A DNA stretch of 64,000 nucleotides from Phocaeicola vulgatus ATCC 8482 (GTDB lineage: Bacteria; Bacteroidota; Bacteroidia; Bacteroidales; Bacteroidaceae): the NCBI RefSeq assembly GCF_000012825.1, contig NC_009614.1, positions 1,798,001-1,862,000 on the forward strand. Direction: 5' to 3'. Below are positions 17,937-30,344 of the stretch, piece after piece. The stretch's first letter is position 1. Each line of letters starts with the position of its first letter. Both the position numbers and the translations under genes were made by a program. The notes below the pieces were generated by a model. It did not search any database and was not told the origin of the DNA. It worked only from the letters and a program-made list of their open reading frames with translations.

Positions 17937-18143
17937 TCAGCGGAACTTCCCACAAGATTGGGAGAAACTTCTCACAAGATTTGCCGCATCTTGTAACAAG
18001 ATATCAGGCATCCCGGTTTCTTGCGTCTTTTTATGTTCTTTTCTGTGGGCATATTCCTCTTCCGGTAGAAAATATGCCCCTCCCGAAGAATTGCTCCAAA
18101 AATCCTTCAGAAGTTTCAGCCTCTCCGCAAACTCCCTGTTCAT
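17937..18143 (-). CDS. Doubtful small ORF beginning MNREFAERLKLLKDF
   Basis: 68 codons on the minus strand. The first 14 codons and the 17 bases before them belong to a 57-bp inverted repeat whose other copy (18349-18405) starts a second short ORF, MNKAFAERLKLLKEK. The remainder (WSNSSGGAYFLPEEEYAHRKEHKKTQ) is polar and not recognised. The shared N-terminus could mean a real duplicated small gene or just a duplicated DNA element with an incidental frame. No promoter or terminator singles it out. Confidence 0.3.
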   Translation of the reverse strand: MNREFAERLKLLKDFWSNSSGGAYFLPEEEYAHRKEHKKTQETGMPDILLQDAANLVRSFSQSCGKFR

Positions 18144-18160
18144 GGGCTTTCCGGCTGAAG
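18104..18160. repeat. Left arm of a 57-bp inverted repeat
   Basis: Matches the reverse complement of 18349-18405 at 52 of 57 positions. It contains the start of the minus-strand ORF (ATG complement at 18141-18143). Confidence 0.85.
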
Positions 18161-18348
18161 GATTGGCTTTTAAAATTCTTCAGCCGGGTATTTATTCTTT
18201 CAGCCGGCATATACGTTTTTTCAGCTATGGCTGTGTACTTTCCGGCATCTTCGGAGTTTTCCCTATGTACCTGCGTGCTTTTCACCTTCCGGCCATTGGG
18301 CACGCTGAAGGATTTTTTTTCAGTCTGAAAGATTTCGAGGTATCAATT
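18161..18348. other. Gene-poor segment with many CAGCCGG / CCGGCTG motifs
   Basis: Lies between the arms of the 57-bp inverted repeat. It contains repeated TTCAGCCGG-type motifs and partial forms (CTGAAGGATT, TTTCAG). No convincing gene; open frames on both strands have no family resemblance. Confidence 0.5.
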
Positions 18349-18405
18349 CTTCAGCCGGAATGCCGATGAACAAAGCGTTTGCGGAGAGGCTGAAACTTCT
18401 GAAGG
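18349..18405. repeat. Right arm of the 57-bp inverted repeat
   Basis: Reverse-complement partner of 18104-18160. It carries the ATG at 18366 of the 15-codon frame MNKAFAERLKLLKEK (18366-18413), which stops soon after the repeat ends. Confidence 0.85.
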
Positions 18406-18447
18406 AAAAATAAGTGTTTTGCTATGTGTATATAAAGAAACAGGAGA

Positions 18448-18503
18448 AACAACGGGACGTATTAATAAAAGCTCTTGATGTTTTTTTAATATGTCCTGTT
18501 GTT
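18448..18503. repeat. Inverted repeat in gene-poor region
   Basis: AACAACGGGACGTATTAA (18448-18465) and TTAATATGTCCTGTTGTT (18486-18503) pair at 16 of 18 positions around a 20-nt loop containing a T run. Confidence 0.7.
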
Positions 18504-18576
18504 TTTAAAAAAGGGGCAGATGTTTTGAAGTTTCCTGTTGTGAAGTGTGAACACATACGGATGTATAGGCTGAAGG

Positions 18577-18631
18577 ATATATCATGTTGCAGCCGGAAGA
18601 TATATAATCTTACACCTGTAACATGATATAT
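18577..18631. repeat. Inverted repeat in gene-poor region
   Basis: ATATATCATGTT (18577-18588) and AACATGATATAT (18620-18631), 12 of 12 pairs, loop 31 nt with another CAGCCGG motif. From here to 18736 nothing further was recognised. Confidence 0.65.
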
Positions 18632-18736
18632 GATAGATGAGGGTTTAAGTAAATTCCCGGTTGAAACCGTTGGCTGTTGTTACCTTAAACTTTGCCATTT
18701 TGAGGTTCTTTCATTACGGTGAATTTTATTCGGGTG

Positions 18737-19159
18737 TTACAATTGCATGTGTAAAATAGGATATGCTTTACCTTCTCCATCCAAATCTGACCTTTTATAT
18801 ATGTTAAATCCTATATGTTTATAAAAGCCGACAGCTTGAATATTCTGCTCATTCACATCGACTTTTGTTACTTGTAAATTATCGATGGCATAAGTAATTA
18901 ATTTTTTCCCTACTCCTGTGCCTCGATAATTGTTGTCAATAAATAGCATTTCGAGATTTCCTTCTGCAATTCCCATAAACCCGATTAAGGTTCCTTCTTG
19001 TTCAAATCCGAATAGATTGACATACTGGAAATATACCGGAAGTTGTCCCTTGTAATATATAAAATCTTCCTCTTTAAGAAAATCATGCGTACTCAATACA
19101 GCACTTTCCCAAATTTCCATCAAGCGTGGATAATCTGTAACTTTAATTTTTCTAATCAT
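18737..19159 (-). CDS. GNAT-family N-acetyltransferase
   Basis: 140 residues, complete GNAT fold in size. The acetyl-CoA binding motif is visible as MLFIDNNYRGTGVGKKLITYAI (about 72-93, the Q/R-x-x-G-x-G/A loop as RGTGVG), followed by VDVNEQNIQAVGFYKHIGFNIYKRSD, the C-terminal motif B typical of YjaB-like proteins. The substrate is unknown; an amino group on a small molecule or protein is expected. It stands alone between the repeat-rich region and the GH63 gene, with about 150 bp upstream. Confidence 0.85.
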   Translation of the reverse strand: MIRKIKVTDYPRLMEIWESAVLSTHDFLKEEDFIYYKGQLPVYFQYVNLFGFEQEGTLIGFMGIAEGNLEMLFIDNNYRGTGVGKKLITYAIDNLQVTKVDVNEQNIQAVGFYKHIGFNIYKRSDLDGEGKAYPILHMQL

Positions 19160-19243
19160 TATGGTTATTGTTATTTAATGTCGCAAAGTTAGGAATAAAT
19201 ATTCACTGAATCTATTTTTCATAAGTTTTGATGGCTGTAAAAG

Positions 19244-19280
19244 CAAGGGGCCGCATTCATCACGAGTGCAGCCCTCCTTG
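19244..19280 (-). terminator. Terminator after the GH63 gene
   Basis: Imperfect stem CAAGGGGCCGCATTC with GAGTGCAGCCCTCCTTG (one bulge, two mismatches). On the minus strand it is followed by CTTTTACAG. It lies 37 bp past the GH63 stop. Confidence 0.55.
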
Positions 19281-19317
19281 GTATTGTATTATTTATATTA
19301 AGGTAAAAAGAGAGAGT

Positions 19318-21252
19318 TTATTTGCCGTAATCATCGTATAACATCAGCAAATGTGACGAACTCCAACTGAAATGGGGAGCTTTTAACAATTCACCGGTGT
19401 GTGTGCCATAATTTTCATGTATCGGTGCGCCTTCTTTCAAGCCTTGCAGACGGTCGAATACCTGGAGGGTGTATTCATCCGCCATCTTGTTATATCCATA
19501 ATTGCGCAGGCCGCGGATAGCGAAGTAAGTCTGGTCCAACCAGATAGGACCGCGCCAGTAGCCGCGCGGATTGTACTTCGGATGGTCTGCTGCCACTGTG
19601 GGGAAGGGAATGTATGTAGAAAACTTGGCTGTATCGGTCAGCAGGGGCAGCATGGCTTTTACCTGATCGGCCGTGGCAACTTTTGTCCATAAGGGGGTGT
19701 ATGCTTCGCATCCCGGTTCCTGTATGAAGCTTCCGTCTTTTAAGCGGCGATCGAAGAAGAAACCTTTTTCTTTGTCGAAGAAATAATCGGCTACCTGGCT
19801 GCTGTAATCCGGACCATCGAAAGTTACTCCCAAAATACCGGCGAACTTTTTCAATAACTTGCATTCCAAAGCCAGATAGGCATTCAGGTCAACACTTTCC
19901 TGATCCATGCTCCATGCATCCTCCGCACCGTCATTTTTCAGCATCTTGGCATCATCGAAACGGATGGCGTTATCCATGCCGCTTTCCCATGCTGCCGCTT
20001 CCAGTGTACCATCGGTGGAACCGTATTCACACATACCGTTGCGGTTATGGTCACGCTTGTTGTACCACCATTTGTAATAGGCCATCAATTGCGGATACAT
20101 TTCGCTGATGAATGCCGTATCATTGGTATGGGTGAATATTTCGTCTACAGCCCAGGATACGAGAGGAGGTTTGCTGTCGCGTGCATTGTTCTCGGCAGGA
20201 TCGGTGTAGATGCAGTCTATAATCATGCCGTCCGGTTGCTGATAGTCAAACATGGCGCGGATGTTGTCTTTGGCAAGTTCTGGATCGAATTTTGCCAGGG
20301 CGGCAGAGAAACGCCAAGTGTCCCAGGCCCAGAATCCTACGAAGTAGTATGCGGCATGACTCGGAACAATTCCTTCGTGGAGCAATCCGCCACGGTGGGT
20401 ACGCCAGTTACTGATAAGTGTAACAACTGCTTTCACGGCGATACGGTCATACTCAGGTTTCATATCTTTGCGCAGAATCTTGGTGAGATAACCTTCCCAG
20501 CGTTCTTTGTTGGCTTTGAGCCCTTCCTGCGGATTGCTTAGAGCCAATTGCGCTTTCTGTAATCCGGCAGAAAGTTCTTTTTCTTCGGTATAGAAAGAAA
20601 TGGCTACGTAGGTGTCGTGTTCGCTGCCATTGATTTTTGCCTGGTAATTATTGTCAGTGCCCTTTACGCTAACATCCGGGGTAAAAGTTAATGCTACAAT
20701 CTCACCGGAGGGATGACGGGCGATGACGGTATTCTGGTCTGTTTGGACTTGTATCTCTTTTCCCCATTGGCTGGCAGTTAAGGAGAGTTCCTTTCCTGCA
20801 TCGGAGTGAATGCGGAGCAATGCGGTAGAAGCATCTAAAAAATTCAAGCGTTGAATGATTTTACCTTCCTCTGAACTGGCCGAAAGATATAACTCTCCCG
20901 GGAAATAACAAGTGGAATCCGGAGTAAATATAACATTCGCCTGATCGGCATATCCTACCGTGACAGCAGATTGCGCCATCCATTGGCGTCGGTTCATATC
21001 CAGACTGAACGGACCGCAGAAACCGTTCACCCAGTGATCTTTCTGCGGAAGGGTAAATCCCATCCAGGAACCGGCGTCTGTAAACCATCCCCCGCAACGT
21101 GTCAGTGTATCGGGGGTATAGGCTATATCCAGTATGTTATTGAATTCATATCTTTTGCCTGTGGGGGTGTTCTCACCGGCAGGTGTGCAGGCCGTTGTGA
21201 GACCTGCTACTACTGCTGTGAGAAGAATGATTTTGGTAAATTTATATTTCAT
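19318..21252 (-). CDS. GH63-type alpha-glucosidase, lipoprotein
   Basis: 644 residues. GH63 enzymes are inverting alpha-glucosidases; E. coli YgjK is the closest well-studied bacterial relative I recognise. The catalytic domain (about 250-644) has the general acid D311 in FWAWDTWRF and the general base E613 in HENYGTHTG, followed by APHFSWSSSHLLMLY, the family's C-terminal signature. The N-terminus is a lipoprotein signal (LLTAVVAGLTTAC, C22), so it should sit in the periplasmic or outer-membrane leaflet. It is the last gene of the run SusC-SusD-LysO-GH2-GH63, 17 bp after GH2. The probable role is removing alpha-linked glucose from an oligosaccharide also trimmed by the beta-galactosidase. 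Substrate not certain. Confidence 0.85.
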   Translation of the reverse strand: MKYKFTKIILLTAVVAGLTTACTPAGENTPTGKRYEFNNILDIAYTPDTLTRCGGWFTDAGSWMGFTLPQKDHWVNGFCGPFSLDMNRRQWMAQSAVTVGYADQANVIFTPDSTCYFPGELYLSASSEEGKIIQRLNFLDASTALLRIHSDAGKELSLTASQWGKEIQVQTDQNTVIARHPSGEIVALTFTPDVSVKGTDNNYQAKINGSEHDTYVAISFYTEEKELSAGLQKAQLALSNPQEGLKANKERWEGYLTKILRKDMKPEYDRIAVKAVVTLISNWRTHRGGLLHEGIVPSHAAYYFVGFWAWDTWRFSAALAKFDPELAKDNIRAMFDYQQPDGMIIDCIYTDPAENNARDSKPPLVSWAVDEIFTHTNDTAFISEMYPQLMAYYKWWYNKRDHNRNGMCEYGSTDGTLEAAAWESGMDNAIRFDDAKMLKNDGAEDAWSMDQESVDLNAYLALECKLLKKFAGILGVTFDGPDYSSQVADYFFDKEKGFFFDRRLKDGSFIQEPGCEAYTPLWTKVATADQVKAMLPLLTDTAKFSTYIPFPTVAADHPKYNPRGYWRGPIWLDQTYFAIRGLRNYGYNKMADEYTLQVFDRLQGLKEGAPIHENYGTHTGELLKAPHFSWSSSHLLMLYDDYGK

Positions 21253-21269
21253 GTCATTTCGTTATTATT

Positions 21270-25058
<3,789 letters not shown>

Positions 25059-25062
<4 letters not shown>

Positions 25063-25340
25063 ACTTGTCCCTCCTTATTTCTTTTGTAAAGTACATACCA
25101 TAAAGCCCATGCTGCTGTAACACTGCCCAGCACTGCTGCCAAGGTGATGACAATGGCTTCCAACCCTATAGTGTGCAGACCATTGATAATTTTCTGATTG
25201 CCGCCTACATCTATACCCAATAAAAAGAGTAGCAACCAAATAAGAACGGTGATGACTTTGTGTATTCCTGAAAGCTTCTGCTTGCGAAGCAGGAAGCCGA
25301 GGAGCATTCCCGTGAGCATTAATCCAATAATTGTAAACAT
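25059..25340 (-). CDS. LysO-type lysine exporter, N-terminal part
   Basis: 93 residues, about three TM segments: MFTIIGLMLTGMLLGFLLR, VLIWLLLFLLGIDVGGNQ, and VITLAAVLGSVTAAWALWYVLY. GIDVGGNQKIINGLHTIG is the N-terminal LysO signature. It overlaps the C-terminal part by 4 bp, so the two are translated together. Because both have good starts and the split is at a domain border, I read this as a natural two-subunit form rather than a broken gene. A hairpin separates it from susD. Confidence 0.8.
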
Positions 25341-25387
25341 ATCTATGTCGTTTTATTTATAGGCAAAGATACTTCATTTTTAGATTA

Positions 25388-25420
25388 CAAGGCGGTATCA
25401 CTGTAGCGAAAACCGCCTTG
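25388..25420 (-). terminator. Hairpin between SusD and LysO genes
   Basis: CAAGGCGGT (25388-25396) and ACCGCCTTG (25412-25420), 9 of 9 pairs. There is only a weak T tract on the minus strand, so it may reduce rather than stop transcription into lysO-GH2-GH63. Confidence 0.5.
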
Positions 25421-25454
25421 TTGCCTAATTATATCTAACCAAAAAAGAAAATAC

Positions 25455-26972
25455 TTATTTTAAGGCATCATTAGCATTCAGCTCTGTAAGAGGAGTGGGG
25501 TAGAATGAGTTTTTGTCTTCATTGAAGCCTGTTCTTCCGGCAGCTTGCAGGGCTGAGGACAGTTTGCCCCAACGGCGGAGATCATACCAACGATAGTTCT
25601 CAAGAGGGAATTCAATCATGCGCTCGTGTTCAATTTGCGCGCGGACTGCTTCTTGAGAAGTACCTGTCATGGGTGGCATATCCCCGTGAACGCTTCTTAC
25701 TTCATTGATTAAAGGAATAGCTTGTTCGGGATGTCCCTGTTCATTCAATGCTTCGGCTTTCATTAACAGTACGTTGGCATAACGCATCAAAGGAACATTG
25801 ATCGCAGAATAGTTTTGGTTTAAACCTTCATAGGTCGAAGGCATGAATTTACGGAAGGCTACGCGTTCTTTGTTGTCGAACCAGTCATTATAGTCGTAGC
25901 CATAGACACGTCCGTTACCATCGTTATAATAGTCACAATTAAAAAATAATGTTGCATACATACGCGAGTCATAACGTCCTGTAGTAGCCGTTTCCCCTTC
26001 TTTTTTGAATTCACTAATCAATGTTTGACTGGGAAGAATCTCATCCCATCCCCCAAGTTCGGAAACACCGATCCATCGATGGAACTGAGTACGATAAGTA
26101 GCTCCGTTTGCAGAACTCATAGAGAATTGAATTTCAAAAATCGATTCTTTACTGTTCTTATTATCCCCGCTGAACATAGTGCTGAAATTATTAACCAGTT
26201 CATATCCTTTTACTTGGTTGAATGCTTCTATAGCACTGGCCAGATAAGAGTCTTTGTTGGTTGCCTCTTCATAGGCGCGTGTCAGATAGGCGAAACCAAG
26301 ATATGCATAAGCAGAACCGCTTGTGGCACGGCCTACATTATCAGCGTCACGTGTTGCAGGCAGACTGGTTGCACGTTTCAAGTCTTCAATGATGAAATTC
26401 CATGCATCCTCACGGGAAGAAAGGGGCTTGCTTAATTCAGCCGGGTCAGTGATATATTTATCACGAACTATGATTTCTTTCCAGTTCAATAAAAGTTGCA
26501 TGTGGTAATAAGCGCGGATAAAGTAGCCTTCATTGACCAATTGTTCGCGTGTTGCTGCGTCTATATTCTCATCGGGTATTTCTGCGGTTTTTTCAATTAC
26601 CTGATTAGCAAAACTGATGCCTTTATAGTAGCATTGCCAGTAATAACTGAACTGAGAGTTACCATTGGTGTAGGTATAGTTGCCTAATTCCACCCAGTTC
26701 GGGTAATTCAGAGCATCGCTTCCTAATTGGATAATATCTTCACGATAGGCTTCTACCGGCCATTTGATTTCCGGGAAAGACCACATGTCACCCGAATAAG
26801 TCATCAGGTAAAGTTGGGAGTATGCGGCGGCAAGTCCGGCTTCAGCATCAGACTGGTTACGCCAAAAACTGCTTGATGTCAACTGGTCAGGAGATTCTAC
26901 CGTGAGATAATCGTCACAAGCGCTAAATAAACTTGCAATGCAGATACTTGCTATGTATAATAGTTTCTTCAT
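25455..26972 (-). CDS. SusD-family glycan-binding lipoprotein
   Basis: 505 residues. SusD proteins cap the SusC transporter and capture oligosaccharides on the cell surface. There is a lipoprotein signal (LYIASICIASLFSAC) followed by acidic DDY, the Bacteroides surface-export signal. TPR-like helices cover the first half (NEGYFIRAYYHMQLLL and WNFIIEDLKRATSLP are typical). The C-terminal SusD segment contains LMKAEALNEQGHPEQAIPLINEVR and ENYRWYDLRRWGKL. It follows susC by 20 bp. The ligand is unknown; the downstream GH2/GH63 suggest galactose- and glucose-containing glycans. Confidence 0.93.
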   Translation of the reverse strand: MKKLLYIASICIASLFSACDDYLTVESPDQLTSSSFWRNQSDAEAGLAAAYSQLYLMTYSGDMWSFPEIKWPVEAYREDIIQLGSDALNYPNWVELGNYTYTNGNSQFSYYWQCYYKGISFANQVIEKTAEIPDENIDAATREQLVNEGYFIRAYYHMQLLLNWKEIIVRDKYITDPAELSKPLSSREDAWNFIIEDLKRATSLPATRDADNVGRATSGSAYAYLGFAYLTRAYEEATNKDSYLASAIEAFNQVKGYELVNNFSTMFSGDNKNSKESIFEIQFSMSSANGATYRTQFHRWIGVSELGGWDEILPSQTLISEFKKEGETATTGRYDSRMYATLFFNCDYYNDGNGRVYGYDYNDWFDNKERVAFRKFMPSTYEGLNQNYSAINVPLMRYANVLLMKAEALNEQGHPEQAIPLINEVRSVHGDMPPMTGTSQEAVRAQIEHERMIEFPLENYRWYDLRRWGKLSSALQAAGRTGFNEDKNSFYPTPLTELNANDALK

Positions 26973-26992
26973 TTTCTTATTACTTTAAAGGA

Positions 26993-29900
26993 TTAGAATG
27001 TAAGTTGAGCTCCAACGGTGAATGAACGGGTAAACGGATAAATCAATTTATCAACACCGGTATTCAACACACTGGCACGAGAGAATTCAGGATCTATACC
27101 ATCATAGCCTGTGATAGTGAACAAGTTTTCACCACTTACATAGAAACGCAGTTTCTCAATATAGAATTTCTGCATGAGTGATTTGGGCAAAGTATAACCT
27201 AACTGTGCCTGACGCAGACGGACAAAATCACCGTTTTCAAGGAATCTGTCTGATTCTTTCATGTTGCCGTTCGGATCTTGATATACTGCGCGGGGAACAT
27301 CCGTATTTCTATTGTCAGGAGTCCATGCATTCAATGTAGACTTCAGCATATTTGATTTAGAGTTCATACCTTCATAGAAATATTTGTTTCCGTTATACAA
27401 TTTGAAGTTCCATGCGCTGCCAAGTACGATTGAAAGGTCAAATCCTTTATAGCCGAATGACAGATTTAAGTTCGCTTCCAATGTCGGGATACCTGAGCCA
27501 CAGTATTCTTTGTCACCGGCGTCTATGCTTCCATTACCATCTAAATCTTTAAAACGGATATCACCCGGTTGGGCATTAGGCTGTAATAATTGTCCATCCT
27601 TGTTTACATGGGCATTTACTTCATCCATACTTTGGAAGATACCGTCTGTTCTATAAAGATAGAATGCACCGATAGGTTTGCCCACTCTGGTTTCTGTCGG
27701 GAAATGCTCCGTTCCATATTTCAATCCTTCACCTTGAAGAACTTGGTCTGCATCTGACAATTCAACCACTTTATTTTTGGTGGTACTCATATTGAAACCG
27801 ATATTGTAATCAAAGTCTTTTATAGCATCTCCCCAGTTTAATTCAAGTTCGAAACCGGTATTGCGTATCTTTCCGACATTCAGGGTGGGGTTAGTCATAC
27901 CTGCTGAAGGAGGTAGAACTTTTGTTATCAACAGATCTTCTGTTTGGTTATAGTAGTAGTTTAATGTACCGGTTAATTTGCTGTTAAAGAAGCCGAAATC
28001 GAAACCAATATTTTTGGTATCCGTTGTTTCCCATTTCAAAGAACGGTTTTCCAATCCGCGAGCGATGCTTCCTGCCCATGCGTTATCACCGTTGCCTTTC
28101 ACGTATCCTTGATACATTTCATTGTATGTACTAATCAGCGCAAGGAAGTCATAATATCCCAAAGCATTTTCATTACCCAAACGTCCCCAACTGACACGGA
28201 ACTTCAAATTATTCAATGCAATGTCTTTCGGGAAGAATTCTTCCTGACTGATTCTCCAGCCTAATGCCACTGATGGGAAGCAACCCCAACGGTTGTCTTT
28301 ACCAAACTTGGATGAACCGTCATAACGTACAGTTGCCTGTACCAGGTAGCGGTCATTATAATTATAGTTCAGTCGGCCGAAGAAAGAGGCGCGGTTATAT
28401 TTCCATTTTGTTCCGCTACCATCAAATGTGCCACCTGCTCCTGCACCTACAGTTGAGAAAGATGGATCAAGAAATCCGCCCGGAATTTCACTGGTTACCA
28501 ATTTTCCGTCTTCTACTTTATAAACAGTGGTTTTACCTTCTACCCCAACAGAATTCCATGTATATTTGCGGGCAGTCATGGAAGTACCTGCCATTGCATT
28601 GACGTTGTGTTTTCCAAATGTCTTATTAAAACTTAATACATTTTCCCATACATGTTCCTCCCAGTATCCTGTGGTTTCGCTATGATAAGGATAGTCACGT
28701 TTGGCTTTTGGGTCGGCAACATAGGCCGGAGTATGATAAGTCTGACGTTGGTGCTCACCTCTGTATGCATAGCTTGTCTTGAAATTCAGCCATGGGGTGA
28801 AGTTCATGGTCAAGGCAACATTGGCTGTGGTATGATATTTTTTGTCTGTAGATTTTTCATAATGCTGGTCAGCCATAACATTACGGTTACTGGGCAGATC
28901 GTCAAAGTCACTTAAGCCGAAGCCATACTCTCTTGTATCATCATAGATAGGAACAAGCGGAGAAATCATGTACATTTCTTTAATGGAATATTCGGGTTGT
29001 TTGCTATCCGTAAATTTGAAAGCGATGTTAGCATCAATATCAAATATATATTTGCTCATGTGGAGTTTCAAACGTGCATTATCTTGACGGTAATTGTTAC
29101 CTAAGAAAATACCTTTTTCGTCAGCATGGTTATATGAAAGTGAATATTGAGCATTTTCAGAACCGCCACGGATACTGAACATATAGTTTTGTGAAACACC
29201 ACCTCTTAGCATGGCATCCTGCCAGTCTGTATCTATTCCTGTGTTTTTATTTACAAATGCGGGCATAGTAACCTCTGTATCATCTGGATACTGGTTCATG
29301 TAGTTCTGATACATTTGTTTATGAACACTTTTGTATTCTTCGGCATTTAGCAGTTCCAGCTTTTTGGCTACGCTTGTAAAGCTTACATAAGTGCTGAAAT
29401 CAATTTTCATGTCACCCTTTTTACCGTTTTTGGTAGTTACGATAATGACACCATTTGCAGCAACCGAACCATAGATGGCAGCGGCTGCACCATCTTTCAG
29501 TACTTCCATTGACTGAATATCTTGCGGATTCACATTTTCAATATCACCGGGAAAACCATCAATGATATAAAGAGGTTGATTGTCACCAAACGTTTTGACA
29601 CCACGGATTTTAACCTGCACACCTGCACCGGCATTACCACCAGCCTTCATAATGTTTACACCTGCAATCTTACCTTGCAATGCTTCTGCAGGGTTGGTTG
29701 TGGTGCGCTTTACCAAATCGTCTACATCTACTGAGGAAATAGCACCGGTCATATCACTTTTCTTCATGGTCCCATAGCCCACTACTACAACTTCATCCAG
29801 CATCTCAGTATCTTCTTTCAAAGTCACCCGGATGTTGGTCTTTCCGTTTACAGGGACTTCTTGTGTTGCATAGCCCACATAAGAAATAATAATAGTGGCT

Positions 29901-30121
29901 TTGGGGGATACGCTTAATGCAAAGTTACCGTCAAAGTCTGTGATGACCCCGTTGGTTGTACCTTTCTCTACTACACTGGCGCCAATAATAGGTTCGTTGG
30001 CAGCATCGGTAACCAGACCAGTCAGTTGAATCGTCTGTGCTAATGTACCGAAAGGAGTCATAAAAGCAAAGAGTAGAATCAATAGCATGATTCTTTCCTT
30101 GAAATAATTCTTTTTACTCAT
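26993..30121 (-). CDS. SusC-family TonB-dependent transporter
   Basis: 1042 residues. It imports oligosaccharides across the outer membrane with TonB energy. N-terminal signal (IMLLILLFAFMTPFGTLAQ), a carboxypeptidase-regulatory-like domain (about 32-105, LTGLVTDAANEPIIGASVVEKG), a TonB-box-like region with DEVVVVGYGTMKKSDMTGA, a plug (to about 240, LYIIDGFPGDIENVNP and ATIYGS-like AAIYGSVAANGVIIVTTK), and a barrel ending FTVGAQLTF. It is first in the operon with its partner SusD; the regulator gene lies 223 bp upstream on the same strand. Confidence 0.95.
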   Translation of the reverse strand: MSKKNYFKERIMLLILLFAFMTPFGTLAQTIQLTGLVTDAANEPIIGASVVEKGTTNGVITDFDGNFALSVSPKATIIISYVGYATQEVPVNGKTNIRVTLKEDTEMLDEVVVVGYGTMKKSDMTGAISSVDVDDLVKRTTTNPAEALQGKIAGVNIMKAGGNAGAGVQVKIRGVKTFGDNQPLYIIDGFPGDIENVNPQDIQSMEVLKDGAAAAIYGSVAANGVIIVTTKNGKKGDMKIDFSTYVSFTSVAKKLELLNAEEYKSVHKQMYQNYMNQYPDDTEVTMPAFVNKNTGIDTDWQDAMLRGGVSQNYMFSIRGGSENAQYSLSYNHADEKGIFLGNNYRQDNARLKLHMSKYIFDIDANIAFKFTDSKQPEYSIKEMYMISPLVPIYDDTREYGFGLSDFDDLPSNRNVMADQHYEKSTDKKYHTTANVALTMNFTPWLNFKTSYAYRGEHQRQTYHTPAYVADPKAKRDYPYHSETTGYWEEHVWENVLSFNKTFGKHNVNAMAGTSMTARKYTWNSVGVEGKTTVYKVEDGKLVTSEIPGGFLDPSFSTVGAGAGGTFDGSGTKWKYNRASFFGRLNYNYNDRYLVQATVRYDGSSKFGKDNRWGCFPSVALGWRISQEEFFPKDIALNNLKFRVSWGRLGNENALGYYDFLALISTYNEMYQGYVKGNGDNAWAGSIARGLENRSLKWETTDTKNIGFDFGFFNSKLTGTLNYYYNQTEDLLITKVLPPSAGMTNPTLNVGKIRNTGFELELNWGDAIKDFDYNIGFNMSTTKNKVVELSDADQVLQGEGLKYGTEHFPTETRVGKPIGAFYLYRTDGIFQSMDEVNAHVNKDGQLLQPNAQPGDIRFKDLDGNGSIDAGDKEYCGSGIPTLEANLNLSFGYKGFDLSIVLGSAWNFKLYNGNKYFYEGMNSKSNMLKSTLNAWTPDNRNTDVPRAVYQDPNGNMKESDRFLENGDFVRLRQAQLGYTLPKSLMQKFYIEKLRFYVSGENLFTITGYDGIDPEFSRASVLNTGVDKLIYPFTRSFTVGAQLTF

Positions 30122-30248
30122 GTGAATAAATTTTAAGGTTAATAATTGTTTTTCACATCGCTAAGTAATAGGTTGTATGTGCAAATTCCTAATTATTATA
30201 CCCTACAAATGAACTACAATGAATAAAAAAACTCTCTTTTTTAATCTA

Positions 30249-30256
30249 CAAATATA
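30249..30256 (-). promoter_or_regulatory. -7 box for the SusC/SusD operon
   Basis: TATATTTG read on the minus strand matches TAnnTTTG. No clear -33 TTTG, which fits activator-dependent control by the adjacent regulator. Confidence 0.45.
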
Positions 30257-30344
30257 AATGTAATATATTGATATATAGTGATCTATATAAAGAGATAATA
30301 TCTACAAAATGCTGTTTGATAAAAACTGTAAAAATATAGGTTCT

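Noticed and set aside
17803-18369. 188-codon + strand frame from the transposase start region through the inverted-repeat region
   Set aside because: It crosses the transposase leader hairpins, a terminator and both repeat arms; composition is not protein-like.
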